Positions 43,049 through 52,524 of a stretch of 64,000 nucleotides of DNA are shown here, piece after piece. Below the pieces are notes generated by a model, which did not search any database, was not told where the DNA came from, and worked only from the letters and a program-made list of their open reading frames with translations. Position 1 is the stretch's first letter. Every line of letters begins with the position of its first letter. This DNA is from Nocardia vaccinii NBRC 15922 (GTDB lineage: Bacteria > Actinomycetota > Actinomycetes > Mycobacteriales > Mycobacteriaceae): NCBI RefSeq assembly GCF_001613305.1, contig NZ_BDCC01000070.1, positions 1-64,000 on the forward strand. The letters run 5' to 3'. Made by a program: the position numbers and the translations under genes.

Positions 43049-43341
43049 CTGCACGGGCTCGGAAACTCGTTGCTGCGCGGGATGTCTCGCAGTAGCGCGA
43101 GGCCATCTACGTCTGATGCGCCCCCTGTTTATCTGGATTCGCGTCAAGGGGGAACCTGACAATTGACGTATGGGCAGCCGCGCTCGACCTCGCAGATGTC
43201 CTACTCGATTCCCTTCGCGCCGCAGCTCAACGTATCGCTGGAAGAAGCCGGATGGGATGGTAGCGCATCGAATCACCTTCGTGCGCAACTGCCGACCCTC
43301 TCAGGCCCGTTGGCCTTCGTCACTTCCGGCCAGCGGTTTCG

Positions 43342-43995
43342 TCACCGGCTAGTGCAGTTCTCCGATGGGGTAATCGGGCACTGTAACCCCGAACTGTTGA
43401 AACAGAACCAAAACCAGTCGCCGCTGAGGTGATGGGATGCGCCTGTCGCGGGCCGCTGGCCGGAACGATCGGCAAAGCCACTTCCCATCGAGCAATGGGC
43501 CGCCATAGGGCCAGTCCTGAAGTAGATGCCGTCGTCGAGGCGTTGCACACCGCGAATGCGATAAAGGCCGAGGCGGTCACCTTCGAACGTCCGTGGGTCG
43601 ACCCCGGCACTCACCTGCTGTGCCGCATCGTCGAAGGCGTGCGCCGAGAGATGCCAGCGCACAGCCATCGGCAGGTCTGCGCTCCATGAAATGGCCGTGA
43701 GCGCGATTATCAGTGCGGGACCAGCCAAGGGTCCGAGATCTACCCGGAGCCGCCGGGATCGAACTGCCAGGATCGGGTAGACGATGACCACGCACCACAC
43801 CACAACCACCACGAATGTCCCGCCGAGGATCAACAACGGCGACAACGACATCAGCTCGACGCTGGCCGGCTCGCTCGCCGAGACGAGTATCCCAAGGCAG
43901 GCCACGACGGTGCAGACGAGCAGAAGATGCCTGCGAAGCAGTGATCGGTATCGTCGGTTCCCCGGTCGGCTTTTCTCCGTTTGGGCCGTGCTCAT
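43342..43995 (-). CDS. Two-helix membrane protein of unknown function
   Basis: A 217-aa protein. Basic N-terminus, helix one at about residues 22-42, helix two 50-78 (LLILGGTFVVVVVWCVVIVYPIL), helix three 88-104, then an extracytoplasmic domain with DGIYFRTGPMAAHCSMGSGFAD and a tail GDWFWFCF. No family recognised; similar small proteins are common in Nocardia (general impression). ATG at 43995. The gap 43049-43341 holds nothing clear. Confidence 0.65.
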   Translation of the reverse strand: MSTAQTEKSRPGNRRYRSLLRRHLLLVCTVVACLGILVSASEPASVELMSLSPLLILGGTFVVVVVWCVVIVYPILAVRSRRLRVDLGPLAGPALIIALTAISWSADLPMAVRWHLSAHAFDDAAQQVSAGVDPRTFEGDRLGLYRIRGVQRLDDGIYFRTGPMAAHCSMGSGFADRSGQRPATGASHHLSGDWFWFCFNSSGLQCPITPSENCTSR

Positions 43996-44310
43996 GCCAG
44001 GAGCCTAGAGAGATCTGCCGTATTCCGGCCGAACCTCCTCTCAACGCGGTGCACCCGCAGCACTGCACGCCGATACCGGAGCGGTGAACAGCGGACGTGA
44101 CAGCCAGGATCAGGATCGCTCACCGGCGGCGTGCCGGTACCGGATAACGGTGGAGATGCCTTCGCCGGACGAGCTCCTGGCCGATGCGGTGCCGGCGGCG
44201 GTCGTAACGCCGTCTGGTGATGGGTTTGCCGTTGGTCAGGCATTGGGTTGGTGTCGAGGTCGTGCGGCGATATGGCAGATCTGGGTGAGTTGGAACACAC
44301 GGCCCGCAAA

Positions 44311-44328
44311 CCCGGCAGATCTGCCGGG
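44311..44328 (-). terminator. Perfect 18-bp palindrome, hairpin behind a tRNA remnant
   Basis: CCCGGCAGATCTGCCGGG can fold as a 7-bp stem with a GATC loop. Read on the minus strand it follows the tRNA-Leu-like 3' end by a few bases and is itself followed by TTTGCGG, as a tRNA terminator would be. Confidence 0.5.
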
Positions 44329-44332
44329 AATC

Positions 44333-44360
44333 TGTGCGCGAGAGGGGACTCGAATCCCTC
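44333..44360 (-). pseudogene. Remnant of a tRNA-Leu 3' end (T-arm and acceptor strand), possible att site
   Basis: On the minus strand GAGGGATTCGAGTCCCCTC forms a T-arm with the invariant TTCGA(G) loop, and continues CTCGCGCACA, like the 3' acceptor strand of actinobacterial tRNA-Leu. No D-arm, anticodon arm or 5' acceptor strand is found upstream. Partial tRNA 3' ends are typical products of integrase recombination, so this may be the distal att site of an old element. No integrase gene is nearby. Confidence 0.5.
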
Positions 44361-45223
44361 AGTGCGGCAGATTTGCCTGAACCATGTGTTCGACGACATC
44401 TAATATAGATAATTGCCGTGGTCGTTCAACGCTGTCGGCGGCGTGTTTCTGCCGTAATAGGTTGTAGCCGAGCGTCTTTCATGTCTACCACGCTGACCGA
44501 TGATCTCTGGCGTTTGATGATGCGCGGGTTCGGCAGGACCTACCGGCATACCCGACGCCCCCAAGACCGAACTCGTTGTCTCGGTCGACAAGTGGATTAA
44601 CTTCTACAACGTGGAGAATGCCCGTGACGCGCTCGTAGTTGTCGGGGCGTTGGTTCCCGATTGCGGAATGCCGCCGGGTAGTGCCCGTCGTGCTGTCCAC
44701 TGCCGCTGATGAGCCACATAGTCGGGATAGATACTGCGCGGAATGTATTTCCGAGGCGATCGGTCCAAGCGAGGTGGGCCTGAGGGCCTATCTGCTGTCG
44801 TGGCTGATCGCAGAGCGGGGCAGGGCCCTTTGCAATCCGTCCGTCTGCGCGGGTTCGGGGCAAGGGTGCGCGCCTGATCGTTGGGCAGCGGACCGGGGCG
44901 TGCACCGAATCGCGACCGAGGAGCAGGAGCGGTGGGTTGCCCATGCCACTGGCCCGAAAAACCCAGACATGAACCGCCCGCTGCCGGGAGTCGATTCCGG
45001 CGACCAGCGTTAGCCGGGTGGCACACCAGTTGCTCAATCGAACCCGCGCTACCGCCCTGTCAATGTGCCACTGCCGCAACCTCACTCACCCCGACACCGT
45101 AGCGGCGTCCCGCAGCTTCGGCATTCCATCCGTGTGGAAATCAGATGCGGTAGCTTCCTCCGCACCGTAATATCCTCTGGCCCGGAACTCGATCAGTCAC
45201 AAACGACAGTTGGAGGCAAGCGC

Positions 45224-45756
45224 ATGCTGACCCAGGACGTTGATCGCGCACGATCTCGCTTCCTGACTGCAATCACGCGAATTAGACAAGGGCTCGAAGT
45301 CCAGCGGTCACGCATATTAGACCGGGCTGCGACCGCACCCGCCTTCTAGAGGGCACGCCCTCCGAGGTCGTCGACCTGACTGGAACGCTGGATAACGACC
45401 TCGACTACTACGCGTTCGAACTCGTCCGTCTTCAAGATGCGGCCCGTGAGATGCTCAAAGCCTTCGGCAATCCCCAGCAGGTCAAAGATGCGTTGGCCTC
45501 TTTCGACGCAGTGCTGCCCAACATACGTCATATCCGAAATCCTCTCGCACATCCGAGCGATGATGCGCGCCTCGACGATGTTGCCTGGTTCTCAGCTCTC
45601 GTCAGGCTCCGTGTTGACGGCACCGTGGAATATCTCTTGGACCCTCGTTACCAACACCACGACGCCGCCGTGGCCCTGGCCGACGCTCTCATCGCATACC
45701 TCCGTGCGGGCATCAGGACATCACTGGCACCGGTTTTCGACCCTCGAAACGCGTAA
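45224..45756 (+). pseudogene. HEPN-like protein gene with a frameshift
   Basis: ATG 45224 follows a strong GGAGG site and opens MLTQDVDRARSRFLTAITRIRQG, but stops at 45349. A second frame, open from about 45290 and continuing from CDRTRLLEGTPSEVVDLTG to 45756, carries RHIRNPLAHPSDDARLDDV, with the R-x4-H motif (RNPLAH) of HEPN RNases. Shifting one frame near 45310-45345 would give one protein of about 175 aa. HEPN proteins act as toxins, Abi factors or RNases. Either a decayed gene, a programmed shift, or a sequencing error. Confidence 0.55.
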
Positions 45757-46091
45757 GTTGGCGGATCTGTTCCAGTGGGATTCGTCACCGTATCCCGGAT
45801 TTCGCCGCGCCGCGCTCCTCGCTCCACGGTGGACAAGACTCACGAGATTCCAGTAAACGTTATCTTCGAAAGGCGGGCTGCTAGATGGTGAGGTGGCAAC
45901 TTGACCTGTCCTTCCTGGCCGTGAGGCAGTCCATGAACCCGCCCGTAAGTGTGCGCTGGCCGCCGGTTTTCCTCGGGCATTGCCCTGTTGATCGGGCGGC
46001 GGCTCGACCTGACGACTGTGTCAGATCGCCCCATCATCAAGGCTGCGCCTATTCGACGCTGTTTCCGCCAGGCTTGTGCGCAAGCAAGGAG
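45757..46091. other. Gap, nothing recognised
   Basis: 335 bp between the HEPN-like gene and the lipoprotein gene, which converge. A plus-strand open frame (45885-46394) overlaps the lipoprotein gene antisense and is rejected. Base composition shifts towards AT near its right end. Confidence 0.35.
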
Positions 46092-47153
46092 CTACGGGTG
46101 ATCTGTCGGTATAACGTAAACATGCCCATCCTGGTGAAGGGGAAAGCAAGAGGTGTAGTAAGGTACGTATCCCGCGAATGTCAGGTTTTCGGTACGGCAG
46201 TAGAATCCCGATGTCGGCGAGCTTATTGGGACTGCAGCCATAGACGCTTGAAGCCCTTCGGATATATGAGCCTCGATCAGCTCCTGCGCGTCTTCGCAGC
46301 TGAGGTTCAATCCATTGACCTTAATGATCCCGATGATTCCGCTGTTCGGGTACGTAACATTGCCGCAGTCAGGTCCGAATCCGACGATACTTAGGTTGGG
46401 GCACTGATTATGTAGCGCCGAGCTAGTGATATCGACCATCGCCGTGGTCATTGCAACGATGTCCTGGTCGCTTAGGTGGTCCACCAAGCTGGCTTGGTGT
46501 AGAGCATATTGTATCTTTGCGGCATTGGCTGATTTGGATTCTTTTTCGAGAGAGTCTATTCGCCGACCAATACTTTCCGAACGTTCGTTTCGACCTGCTG
46601 CTGGATTTTGAATTGTCGTGTGCAGCCACGTCTCGGCGTTGGCAAGTACGCGGTCCGCGCCGCCCGTTTGATCTAGAGCGGCCTGATTGCATATCCTTCT
46701 GCCGATACCGCGAATCAGACCGGGTGTGTTTCGGTATGTGGGTATGTCCTCCGGGGCTATCGCGAGATCGAACCACGTTCTTGCCAGCAACGGGCACACG
46801 GTTGCAGTAAATCGCGCGTCCCCACCTTCTGGGAGATCAGACCCGACAAATGCTTCGATCAGCTCAGGTCGCGTCTCCTCGGGTGTGGAGAGAGCCTCGA
46901 TGAATTGCTTCCACCAGCCTCGGGCTATAGCGCTTCCCTTGATATACTCACCAGTGAAGGAGTCGTGGAGGTAAGTTTGTGTGTGGGCGACATATATCTG
47001 GTTCGGCTCAGAGTTGACCCCTGTTGAATTTACGCACGTCGTCGTACCGTATGATCCGGCCTGCCGAGTTTCTCCGCCGCACGCGGCGGAGAAACTCGAT
47101 ACCAGCAGGACAACGACAATCAGAATCAGTTTTCGTGTCTGAGTAGAAGGCAT
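46092..47153 (-). CDS. Lipoprotein of unknown function
   Basis: A 353-aa protein with a lipoprotein signal: basic start MPSTQTRK, hydrophobic core LILIVVVLLVSS and lipobox FSAAC at about residue 25. The mature part has paired cysteines (CVNS, CPLL, CNQ, CPNL, CGN, CRTE, CFPL) suggesting disulphides, but no domain I recognise. It overlaps the upstream membrane-protein gene by 28 bp. Lower GC and unusual codons (ATA, AGA, TTA) than neighbours point to acquisition by transfer. Confidence 0.7.
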   Translation of the reverse strand: MPSTQTRKLILIVVVLLVSSFSAACGGETRQAGSYGTTTCVNSTGVNSEPNQIYVAHTQTYLHDSFTGEYIKGSAIARGWWKQFIEALSTPEETRPELIEAFVGSDLPEGGDARFTATVCPLLARTWFDLAIAPEDIPTYRNTPGLIRGIGRRICNQAALDQTGGADRVLANAETWLHTTIQNPAAGRNERSESIGRRIDSLEKESKSANAAKIQYALHQASLVDHLSDQDIVAMTTAMVDITSSALHNQCPNLSIVGFGPDCGNVTYPNSGIIGIIKVNGLNLSCEDAQELIEAHISEGLQASMAAVPISSPTSGFYCRTENLTFAGYVPYYTSCFPLHQDGHVYVIPTDHP

Positions 47154-48004
47154 TCTACCGTCACCCGATCTACGTATCCGTGAAGACTATTGAATTCCGG
47201 CCATGTAACTAGACGTGACACGAGAGGCCACTCGTGACCTGTTGAGTCGACCGCTATAATCGTTGTCAGCGCGTGAGTATTATCGAGCTGCGTTGCTGTT
47301 TCGTTCGACACACTCAGTACAAAGACTACGTTTTGATTTCCTGCATTTTCTATGTCAACAGGACGGCCTGCACATACCGCACTCTGGTAATGCTCCAGTT
47401 TGTAAGACAGACTACCAGCTTGCATCTTGAATTCGACGAGGTCAATGCGCGCGCCTGTCTCGTTGTGAATTACTCCGCTGAATACTTCGTTTGTATAATT
47501 GGTCGACGACGAGTTCGGCGCGTGTATTTGGAGAGATTTCCCATAGAAAGGCAGTCCGTCCACGTACAGGTGTGGGGTCGGAGCGGCCCCCACCTTCCTT
47601 GTGAGCGCTCGGTAGCCGCCCAGAATTCCTACGCCAATCGCGATGATCATAGCCAAAACCACAAGTATTCGCGTGCTTCGATTCAGTGAAATGGCTGCGA
47701 CATGATCCTTCATGAATGGCAGGCCGAGGCATATATTTATCGCGGATAGGATCAGGCCCACCGCTGCGATGTATAGCGCGACTTGACCGTGACCCAAGAT
47801 CATTACCCATAGCGCCCCGACTGCGGGGACCAGGAGAATCAGTGCCGTGAGTAGCGCTCTGTCCAGCATTCGAGTCTGCCGAGGCGTAGACTCCGTGGTT
47901 TTTGCAGGAGATGCTGCTTCTCGCCTTGTAGGTTTCGCCGACTTCGCTGGCTTTCGACTTTCAACCGCATTGCGTCCAGTTCGACTGTTTCGACTATTCA
48001 TCAC
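47126..48004 (-). CDS. Three-helix membrane protein of unknown function
   Basis: A 292-aa protein. Positively charged, low-complexity N-terminus (residues 1-45, many Lys/Arg/Ser), then three membrane helices (about 48-68, 73-92 and 108-130) and an extracytoplasmic domain (135-292) with Asn-rich strands. No family recognised. A second ATG lies one codon in (48001). It overlaps the lipoprotein gene by 28 bp and shares its AT-richer composition, so the two are one unit. Confidence 0.65.
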   Translation of the reverse strand: MMNSRNSRTGRNAVESRKPAKSAKPTRREAASPAKTTESTPRQTRMLDRALLTALILLVPAVGALWVMILGHGQVALYIAAVGLILSAINICLGLPFMKDHVAAISLNRSTRILVVLAMIIAIGVGILGGYRALTRKVGAAPTPHLYVDGLPFYGKSLQIHAPNSSSTNYTNEVFSGVIHNETGARIDLVEFKMQAGSLSYKLEHYQSAVCAGRPVDIENAGNQNVVFVLSVSNETATQLDNTHALTTIIAVDSTGHEWPLVSRLVTWPEFNSLHGYVDRVTVECLLLRHEN

Positions 48005-48056
48005 TCTCCGATGGGCGTTACCAATAGTATCCCGAGCTAAGCGGAAAAATATCTAT

Positions 48057-48377
48057 TTATTTGATGGTCGAAATTCGCGGCGCGTGTTGCGGACTCATAA
48101 AGACATTTCGGGCTTCTGCCGGTACTGTCAGGCGATGCTGCAACCCGTGAACGTAGGAACTGGTTGATAAGATGACGGATTCTAAAAGCGGCAAATCCGG
48201 CGCGCCCATCTCGGATCGCCATATCTCGAGAGGCGAGTTTGACCGCAGGTCGTCAGCGCACCCTAATTCGCTGGTGCGATGAGCAATCGCACAGAAGTCA
48301 TCTGCCCTGGGTGCGCTGTCGACGACGCCATCTGTAGATTTCGACAGCAGTCGACCGGCAAACTTACTTTTTCTCAC
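48057..48377 (-). CDS. Small hypothetical protein
   Basis: A 106-aa protein of unknown function, Ser/Asp/Arg-rich with no membrane segment. The GTG at 48377 has GGGAGGAC directly upstream at good spacing, which is the main support; the longer open frame to 48701 is GC-rich noise. It is the likely first gene of the unit leading into the membrane and lipoprotein genes. Confidence 0.45.
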   Translation of the reverse strand: MRKSKFAGRLLSKSTDGVVDSAPRADDFCAIAHRTSELGCADDLRSNSPLEIWRSEMGAPDLPLLESVILSTSSYVHGLQHRLTVPAEARNVFMSPQHAPRISTIK

Positions 48378-49209
48378 GTCGTCCTCCCGCCGCTGTGTGC
48401 CCCGCTGCGGCCGAGCGGCCCGGGGACTACCAGGCACAATCGCCCCGAGCGGTGTCGTGTTACATCCCGGACCTCGCGGGCTACCTAGTACTCCAGCCCG
48501 ACTACGTGATCGGGCCATGCGGCGCCCTGGATGCTGCTGCTTGTGGAATTGGGTACCGTCATTGGATCGAGCTGAGCGATCGGCGGGGCGCTCCCGGGCG
48601 AACCCGGTAGCTGGTGCGAGCTTGCCTTCGGGCTCACTCTCATTGGACACCACGGACGGCCCGCTCGATAAATGGGTCTCGCAACACTCGCTCGGACTCA
48701 CCCGACCGGCGCACTAGGCGCGAAAGCAACCTGCAACGCGGAATGCTCTGCGCCCCAATCGACCTTGTGGTTGGTCAGCCCTTGGGCGACGAGGTCGACT
48801 CTCCCGCTCCCGGGCGGTGAGCGTGCCGAAGCGCCCGGGCCCCGCGCGGCGCGGGCCGGGGTTGGCTTTCCAAGACGTAGTCGATCGTGGCGTCGAGATC
48901 TAGTTGAGCGCCTGCGTGCCGGGCCGTTTCGAATGCTCGGCGGCCCATTGTGCCCCCGTGGTGTTCGTTCGCAGCTATGACGGTGGGCCATCAAGCCCGG
49001 AGACAGCAGTGTTGTGGTGCTGTCGACTGCGACAAGGCCTGAGCGGCGCCGTCTTCGCTGTCGAAAGTGTAGTCATGGAACGGTTACGGGCCGCCCACGC
49101 GGCTGAAGCTCTCCGCCGAGGAGACGTCGGGTTCGGAGAATAGGGCGAATCGTCTGTTCGTGCTTCGCGAATTTCCGGAACACTTCGCGCTCCTGGTTAC
49201 GCTGCTCGT
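48378..49209. other. 832-bp gap without a supported gene
   Basis: Overlapping open frames on both strands have compositions typical of non-coding GC-rich DNA, and no ribosome site or domain supports any. No tRNA, repeat or IS end was recognised. Confidence 0.35.
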
Positions 49210-50070
49210 GTGAGTCCGACAGCGTCCGCGCCGACAACAGGTCATCTGGATATCGTGTGTGTGCACGGGCTCCGAGAGGGAGTGTCCGATCGCGCGGTCG
49301 GGACCCTGAACTCGATCGATACCGGCGCATCCCTCTCTGGTGCGGCTTCGTATATCGCAAACGTTCTGCAGGGTGACGTCGAGATACGCCGGCGCATGGC
49401 CAGCATCTCCCACGCGATCGTGCACCTGCTTGAGGAGAAGCGGTATCAGCAGCAGGTCGGATGCTCAGCTCCCCGTCAATGGGCCGGGCCCGGTTCGTTC
49501 CCTGCTGGTGAGCTCAAGCTGGGAATGGTCGATATCGAGCAGAAGGTCTTCTCTGCTTGCGATGGATCGGTCGGAACCGAAGTCTGGCAGGTAAACGGCG
49601 ACCACCCATCGGCGTTCGTACGTGTGGGTGACGCCGTCGCGACGTTCTGGCATGACGCCGGGAGTAGCCTACCTCGCCAGCGCGATGAGCTTGCTCTTTG
49701 TCGGAGCGCCGACGGCCATATGTGGTCGGCTGTGGGCAGTGGCAGGAGCGCCTTCATGGATGCGCTGCTGCTAGTCGGCTCTGCAGTTGTTACTTCATTC
49801 CACTATGACTGGCGTGTCACACACACTGCCCGGGTGGTGACCGATCTGTCGGGGCACGTCACTCACGGCACGCGCCTGACCAGCACCCGGTATCTGCTTC
49901 GCACCATTTGGCGGTGCCGAATGCGCGCTTCGCGCAATGCAGGAGGAACAGTTCCCAGTTTCGAGGCGCGCGAGACCAGTCGGCTTGAGCGCTCAAAGAG
50001 ACTGGGTGAGCGGGTATTCGGCTCGGCGGACGAGGTTCGCCTGCGCCCACTGCGCCGGGGGCCTTGCTGA
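49210..50070 (+). CDS. Hypothetical protein running into IS256 debris
   Basis: A 286-codon frame from GTG 49210. The first ~220 codons have natural composition (SHAIVHLLEEKRYQQQVG; KLGMVDIEQKVFSACDGSVGTEVWQV). The last ~30 overlap the IS256-family fragment antisense, so the original C-terminus was probably lost at the insertion. No ribosome site is obvious and no family is recognised. Confidence 0.4.
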   Translation: MSPTASAPTTGHLDIVCVHGLREGVSDRAVGTLNSIDTGASLSGAASYIANVLQGDVEIRRRMASISHAIVHLLEEKRYQQQVGCSAPRQWAGPGSFPAGELKLGMVDIEQKVFSACDGSVGTEVWQVNGDHPSAFVRVGDAVATFWHDAGSSLPRQRDELALCRSADGHMWSAVGSGRSAFMDALLLVGSAVVTSFHYDWRVTHTARVVTDLSGHVTHGTRLTSTRYLLRTIWRCRMRASRNAGGTVPSFEARETSRLERSKRLGERVFGSADEVRLRPLRRGPC

Positions 50071-50085
50071 TGATCCGGAGCCCGC

Positions 50086-50478
50086 TGGTACCCCGTTCAA
50101 CCGGCGCTGGCGCTTGCGAACGATCTGCGGCTCGAAACTCCCCTCCCGGTCACGCGGGACGTCGATCTCGACCGGACCGACATCGGTCACTACCGTCTTG
50201 GCTCGGGTACCGTTGCGGGAGTCGGGTGTTCCACGCCCAGCCGGGTCGCCGTGCTCGTAACCGAGGTGGTCGGTGATCTCGCCGTCGAGGGCGGATTCGA
50301 CCACCAGCTTCGTCAGCTGCGCCAGCAGCCCATCTTCGCCGGTCAGCTGCAGCCCGCTGGCGCGGGCCTGGGCGACCAGCTCGCCCACCAATTCGGTGTT
50401 CAAGTCCGTCTTCGCCTGCTTGCGCTTGCCCACCGCAGCAGTATCGGCCACATCGACCATTGTCGTATCAGATATCAA
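50086..50478 (-). mobile_element. IS256-family transposase, N-terminal fragment
   Basis: About 130 codons of a Mutator/IS256 transposase from its start. LLAQLTKLVVESALDGEITDHLGYE, then SRNGTRAKTVVTDVGPVEIDVPRDR and FEPQIVRKRQRRL are near-identical to the family's start. After residue ~130 the family sequence stops abruptly, so the catalytic DDE core is missing. The AT-richer 50 bp upstream (to about 50530) probably include the IS end. Confidence 0.85.
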
Positions 50479-50854
50479 GTGCCACTCCTTGATTCGGAGT
50501 TACACCGTTGTTTGTACAGTCCCTGGCTCCGAGCTAATACGCCGACGAGTGTGGATCAAAAGAACAGCATTTGCGCGGCCTTGTAATACTAGTACTGAGA
50601 CGCGTCATGTTGAGATGAGTAGATTTGTGCAGGTCAGACGATTGTGGCGGCGTTAGTCGAGGGCGAGCCTGCGGAGGTGCAGGAGTACTCGAGCTGGGTA
50701 CTGGTCACCACGTCGCCGATCGCGGCCGCTCCCGGTGCGGCGGGTTCGGTCTAGAGCTGATCGGATCCTTCTGGGTGGCTCTGGCACACGCCGAGCAGAG
50801 GGGCGAGTCGGGCTACCGCCTCCCTCAGGGCGCATGGCAGTTCGACGGGGCCGA
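50479..50854. other. Gap at the IS256 end
   Basis: 376 bp. The first ~50 bp look like the outer end of the IS256-type element. The rest has no supported gene; open frames on both strands lack natural composition. Confidence 0.35.
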
Positions 50855-51703
50855 TCAGCGGTTTGTGCGACCGAGGTCGATGGGGAGTTGTACTCCGGTG
50901 ACGTGGCGCGCTTCGTTCGAGGCAATCCATGCCACGGCCGCTGCGATGTCGTCGGCGTGGCTGGCTTCGTCGGGGAGTGCTCCGACGTAGAGAGCGCCCA
51001 GCTCTGGTTGCTCATCGAGTAGCTCGAAGAGCTCATGAACGATGAGGTCTGTCTTCACGCCGAACGGGTGCACTGAGTTGACCCGGATGCGGTGCGGGGC
51101 GAGTTCGTTGGCCAGTGTTTTCGCGAGACCGGTCACCCCGTGTTTTGCGGCCACGTAGTCGGCCAGGAGGGGGAGGCCGGTCAGGCCGGCAACGGAGCTG
51201 GTGAAGACGATGGCTCCGCCGGTGCCCTGTTGGATCATGATCGGCACCGCCGCTTTGGCGGTGTGGAACGCCCCGTCGAGGTTGTTGGAGATGGTTTCTC
51301 GCCACTGTTCGGAGCTGATCTCCCAGGCTCGGGCGGCGGTTGTCATCCCGGCGTTGGCAACCACCACGTCGAGTCGACCCAGTTCCATGACGCCGGCAAT
51401 CAGGTCCGCGTTGAGGGCCTCGAAGTCCTTCACGTCGGTGACGCTGGTGATGATCCGCCGCCCCAGTTCTTCGACGGCATGGGCGGTGGCTTCGAGGTCG
51501 CGAACGGACGCGCCGGGGTAGCGCGTCGTGGGCAGGTCTGCGCAGATGTCCATCGCGATGATGTCGGCGCCCTCTGCGGCGAAGCGGATCGCCTCGGAAC
51601 GTCCTTGTCCGCGTGCGGCGCCGGTGATCGCGACGACTTGTCCTTCGTATCGGCGACTGTTCGGTGCGCTGGGGATGGGTGCTTCGGGTACTGCGCTGCT
51701 CAC
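50855..51703 (-). CDS. Mycofactocin-coupled SDR family oxidoreductase
   Basis: A 282-aa SDR with the subfamily signature of mycofactocin-coupled enzymes: VVAITGAARGQGRSEAIRFAAEGADIIAMDIC near residues 23-54, with a non-exchangeable NAD. Then NAGMTT, a Ser and the YVAAKHG Tyr-Lys pair near 180-184. The electron acceptor would be the RiPP-derived cofactor mycofactocin, whose genes are elsewhere. The GTG at 51703 has GAGAGG upstream. Fourth in the unit ligase-ECH-SDR-SDR. Confidence 0.9.
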   Translation of the reverse strand: MSSAVPEAPIPSAPNSRRYEGQVVAITGAARGQGRSEAIRFAAEGADIIAMDICADLPTTRYPGASVRDLEATAHAVEELGRRIITSVTDVKDFEALNADLIAGVMELGRLDVVVANAGMTTAARAWEISSEQWRETISNNLDGAFHTAKAAVPIMIQQGTGGAIVFTSSVAGLTGLPLLADYVAAKHGVTGLAKTLANELAPHRIRVNSVHPFGVKTDLIVHELFELLDEQPELGALYVGALPDEASHADDIAAAVAWIASNEARHVTGVQLPIDLGRTNR

Positions 51704-51758
51704 GGGTGCCTCTCGTGTGGGGTGTACGGCAGGTGGTGTCGTGTGCGGGCTCGCGCAC

Positions 51759-52517
51759 TCAGCGGATGGACGATCCGATGCCGAGGCCGCCGTCGACGTC
51801 GAGGACGATGCCGCTGACGTACCGAGCGCCGGGTGAGGCGAGGTAGGCGGCGGCTTCGGCGATGTCGTCGGGGGATCCGGTGGCGCGTTGGGGGACTTTC
51901 GAGATGAGCTTGTCGCGGGCGGCGTCGTTCATCGATGCGAGCATGGGGGTTTCGATGAGGCCGGGTGCGATGGCGTTGGCGGTGATTCCGTCGCGGGCGG
52001 TCTCGAGCGCGATGGTGCGGGTGAGGCCGACGATGCCGGCTTTGGCGGCGACGTAGTTCGCTTGGCCGTAGTTGCCGCGCCAACTCATGGACGAGAAGGA
52101 CACGATGCGGCCGTAGCGCCGGGAGCGCATGTGGGGAAGTGCTGCGCGTGTGCAGTAGAAGGCGCCGGTGAGCGATGTGTCGACGACCGATCGCCAGTCG
52201 TTGTCGTCGATGTTCTCGATCTTGTTGTCGCGGATGATCCCGGCGTTGTTGACCAGCACGTCGATGCGGCCGTGCTCGTCTCCTACGCGATCGATCCACG
52301 CGGTCACGCTGGCCGAGTCCGTGACGTCGACGTGGTGGGCGCTGCACACGCGGTCGAAATCGCGACGTAGCCGATCGGCGACCTCCTCGGCGGCGACGAC
52401 GTTCACATCGGCGATGGCGACCTTGGCGCCTTCGGATGCGAAGCGGGTGGCCATCGCGGTGCCGAGGCCTTGGGCGCCTCCGGTGACGAGGACGACCTGG
52501 TCGGTGAATCGGTTCAT
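51759..52517 (-). CDS. SDR family oxidoreductase (FabG-like)
   Basis: A 252-aa classical SDR: VTGGAQGLGTA (residues 11-21), NNAGIIRD, SFSSMSW and YVAAKAG with catalytic Tyr/Lys, ending SGIVLDVDGG. ATG 52517 has GAGGAAC upstream. It follows the enoyl-CoA hydratase gene by 7 bp. A 3-hydroxyacyl-CoA dehydrogenase role would complete a beta-oxidation-like sequence with the ligase and hydratase (inference). Confidence 0.92.
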   Translation of the reverse strand: MNRFTDQVVLVTGGAQGLGTAMATRFASEGAKVAIADVNVVAAEEVADRLRRDFDRVCSAHHVDVTDSASVTAWIDRVGDEHGRIDVLVNNAGIIRDNKIENIDDNDWRSVVDTSLTGAFYCTRAALPHMRSRRYGRIVSFSSMSWRGNYGQANYVAAKAGIVGLTRTIALETARDGITANAIAPGLIETPMLASMNDAARDKLISKVPQRATGSPDDIAEAAAYLASPGARYVSGIVLDVDGGLGIGSSIR

Positions 52518-52524
52518 GAGTTCC

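Larger units (their letters stand above)
44004..45223. other. 1.2-kb gap with a tRNA remnant and no intact gene
   Basis: Several open frames of 60-160 codons occur on both strands, but none has a ribosome site, a recognisable domain or natural composition. The region holds a tRNA-Leu 3'-end remnant with its hairpin (44311-44360). It looks like a recombination scar. Confidence 0.4.

Noticed and set aside
44336..44430. A complete tRNA gene
   Set aside because: Only the T-arm and acceptor 3' strand fold; no D-arm, anticodon arm or matching 5' acceptor strand is present.
48397..49143. Several plus-strand open frames of 60-107 codons
   Set aside because: They overlap each other in different frames, lack ribosome sites and resemble no protein family.
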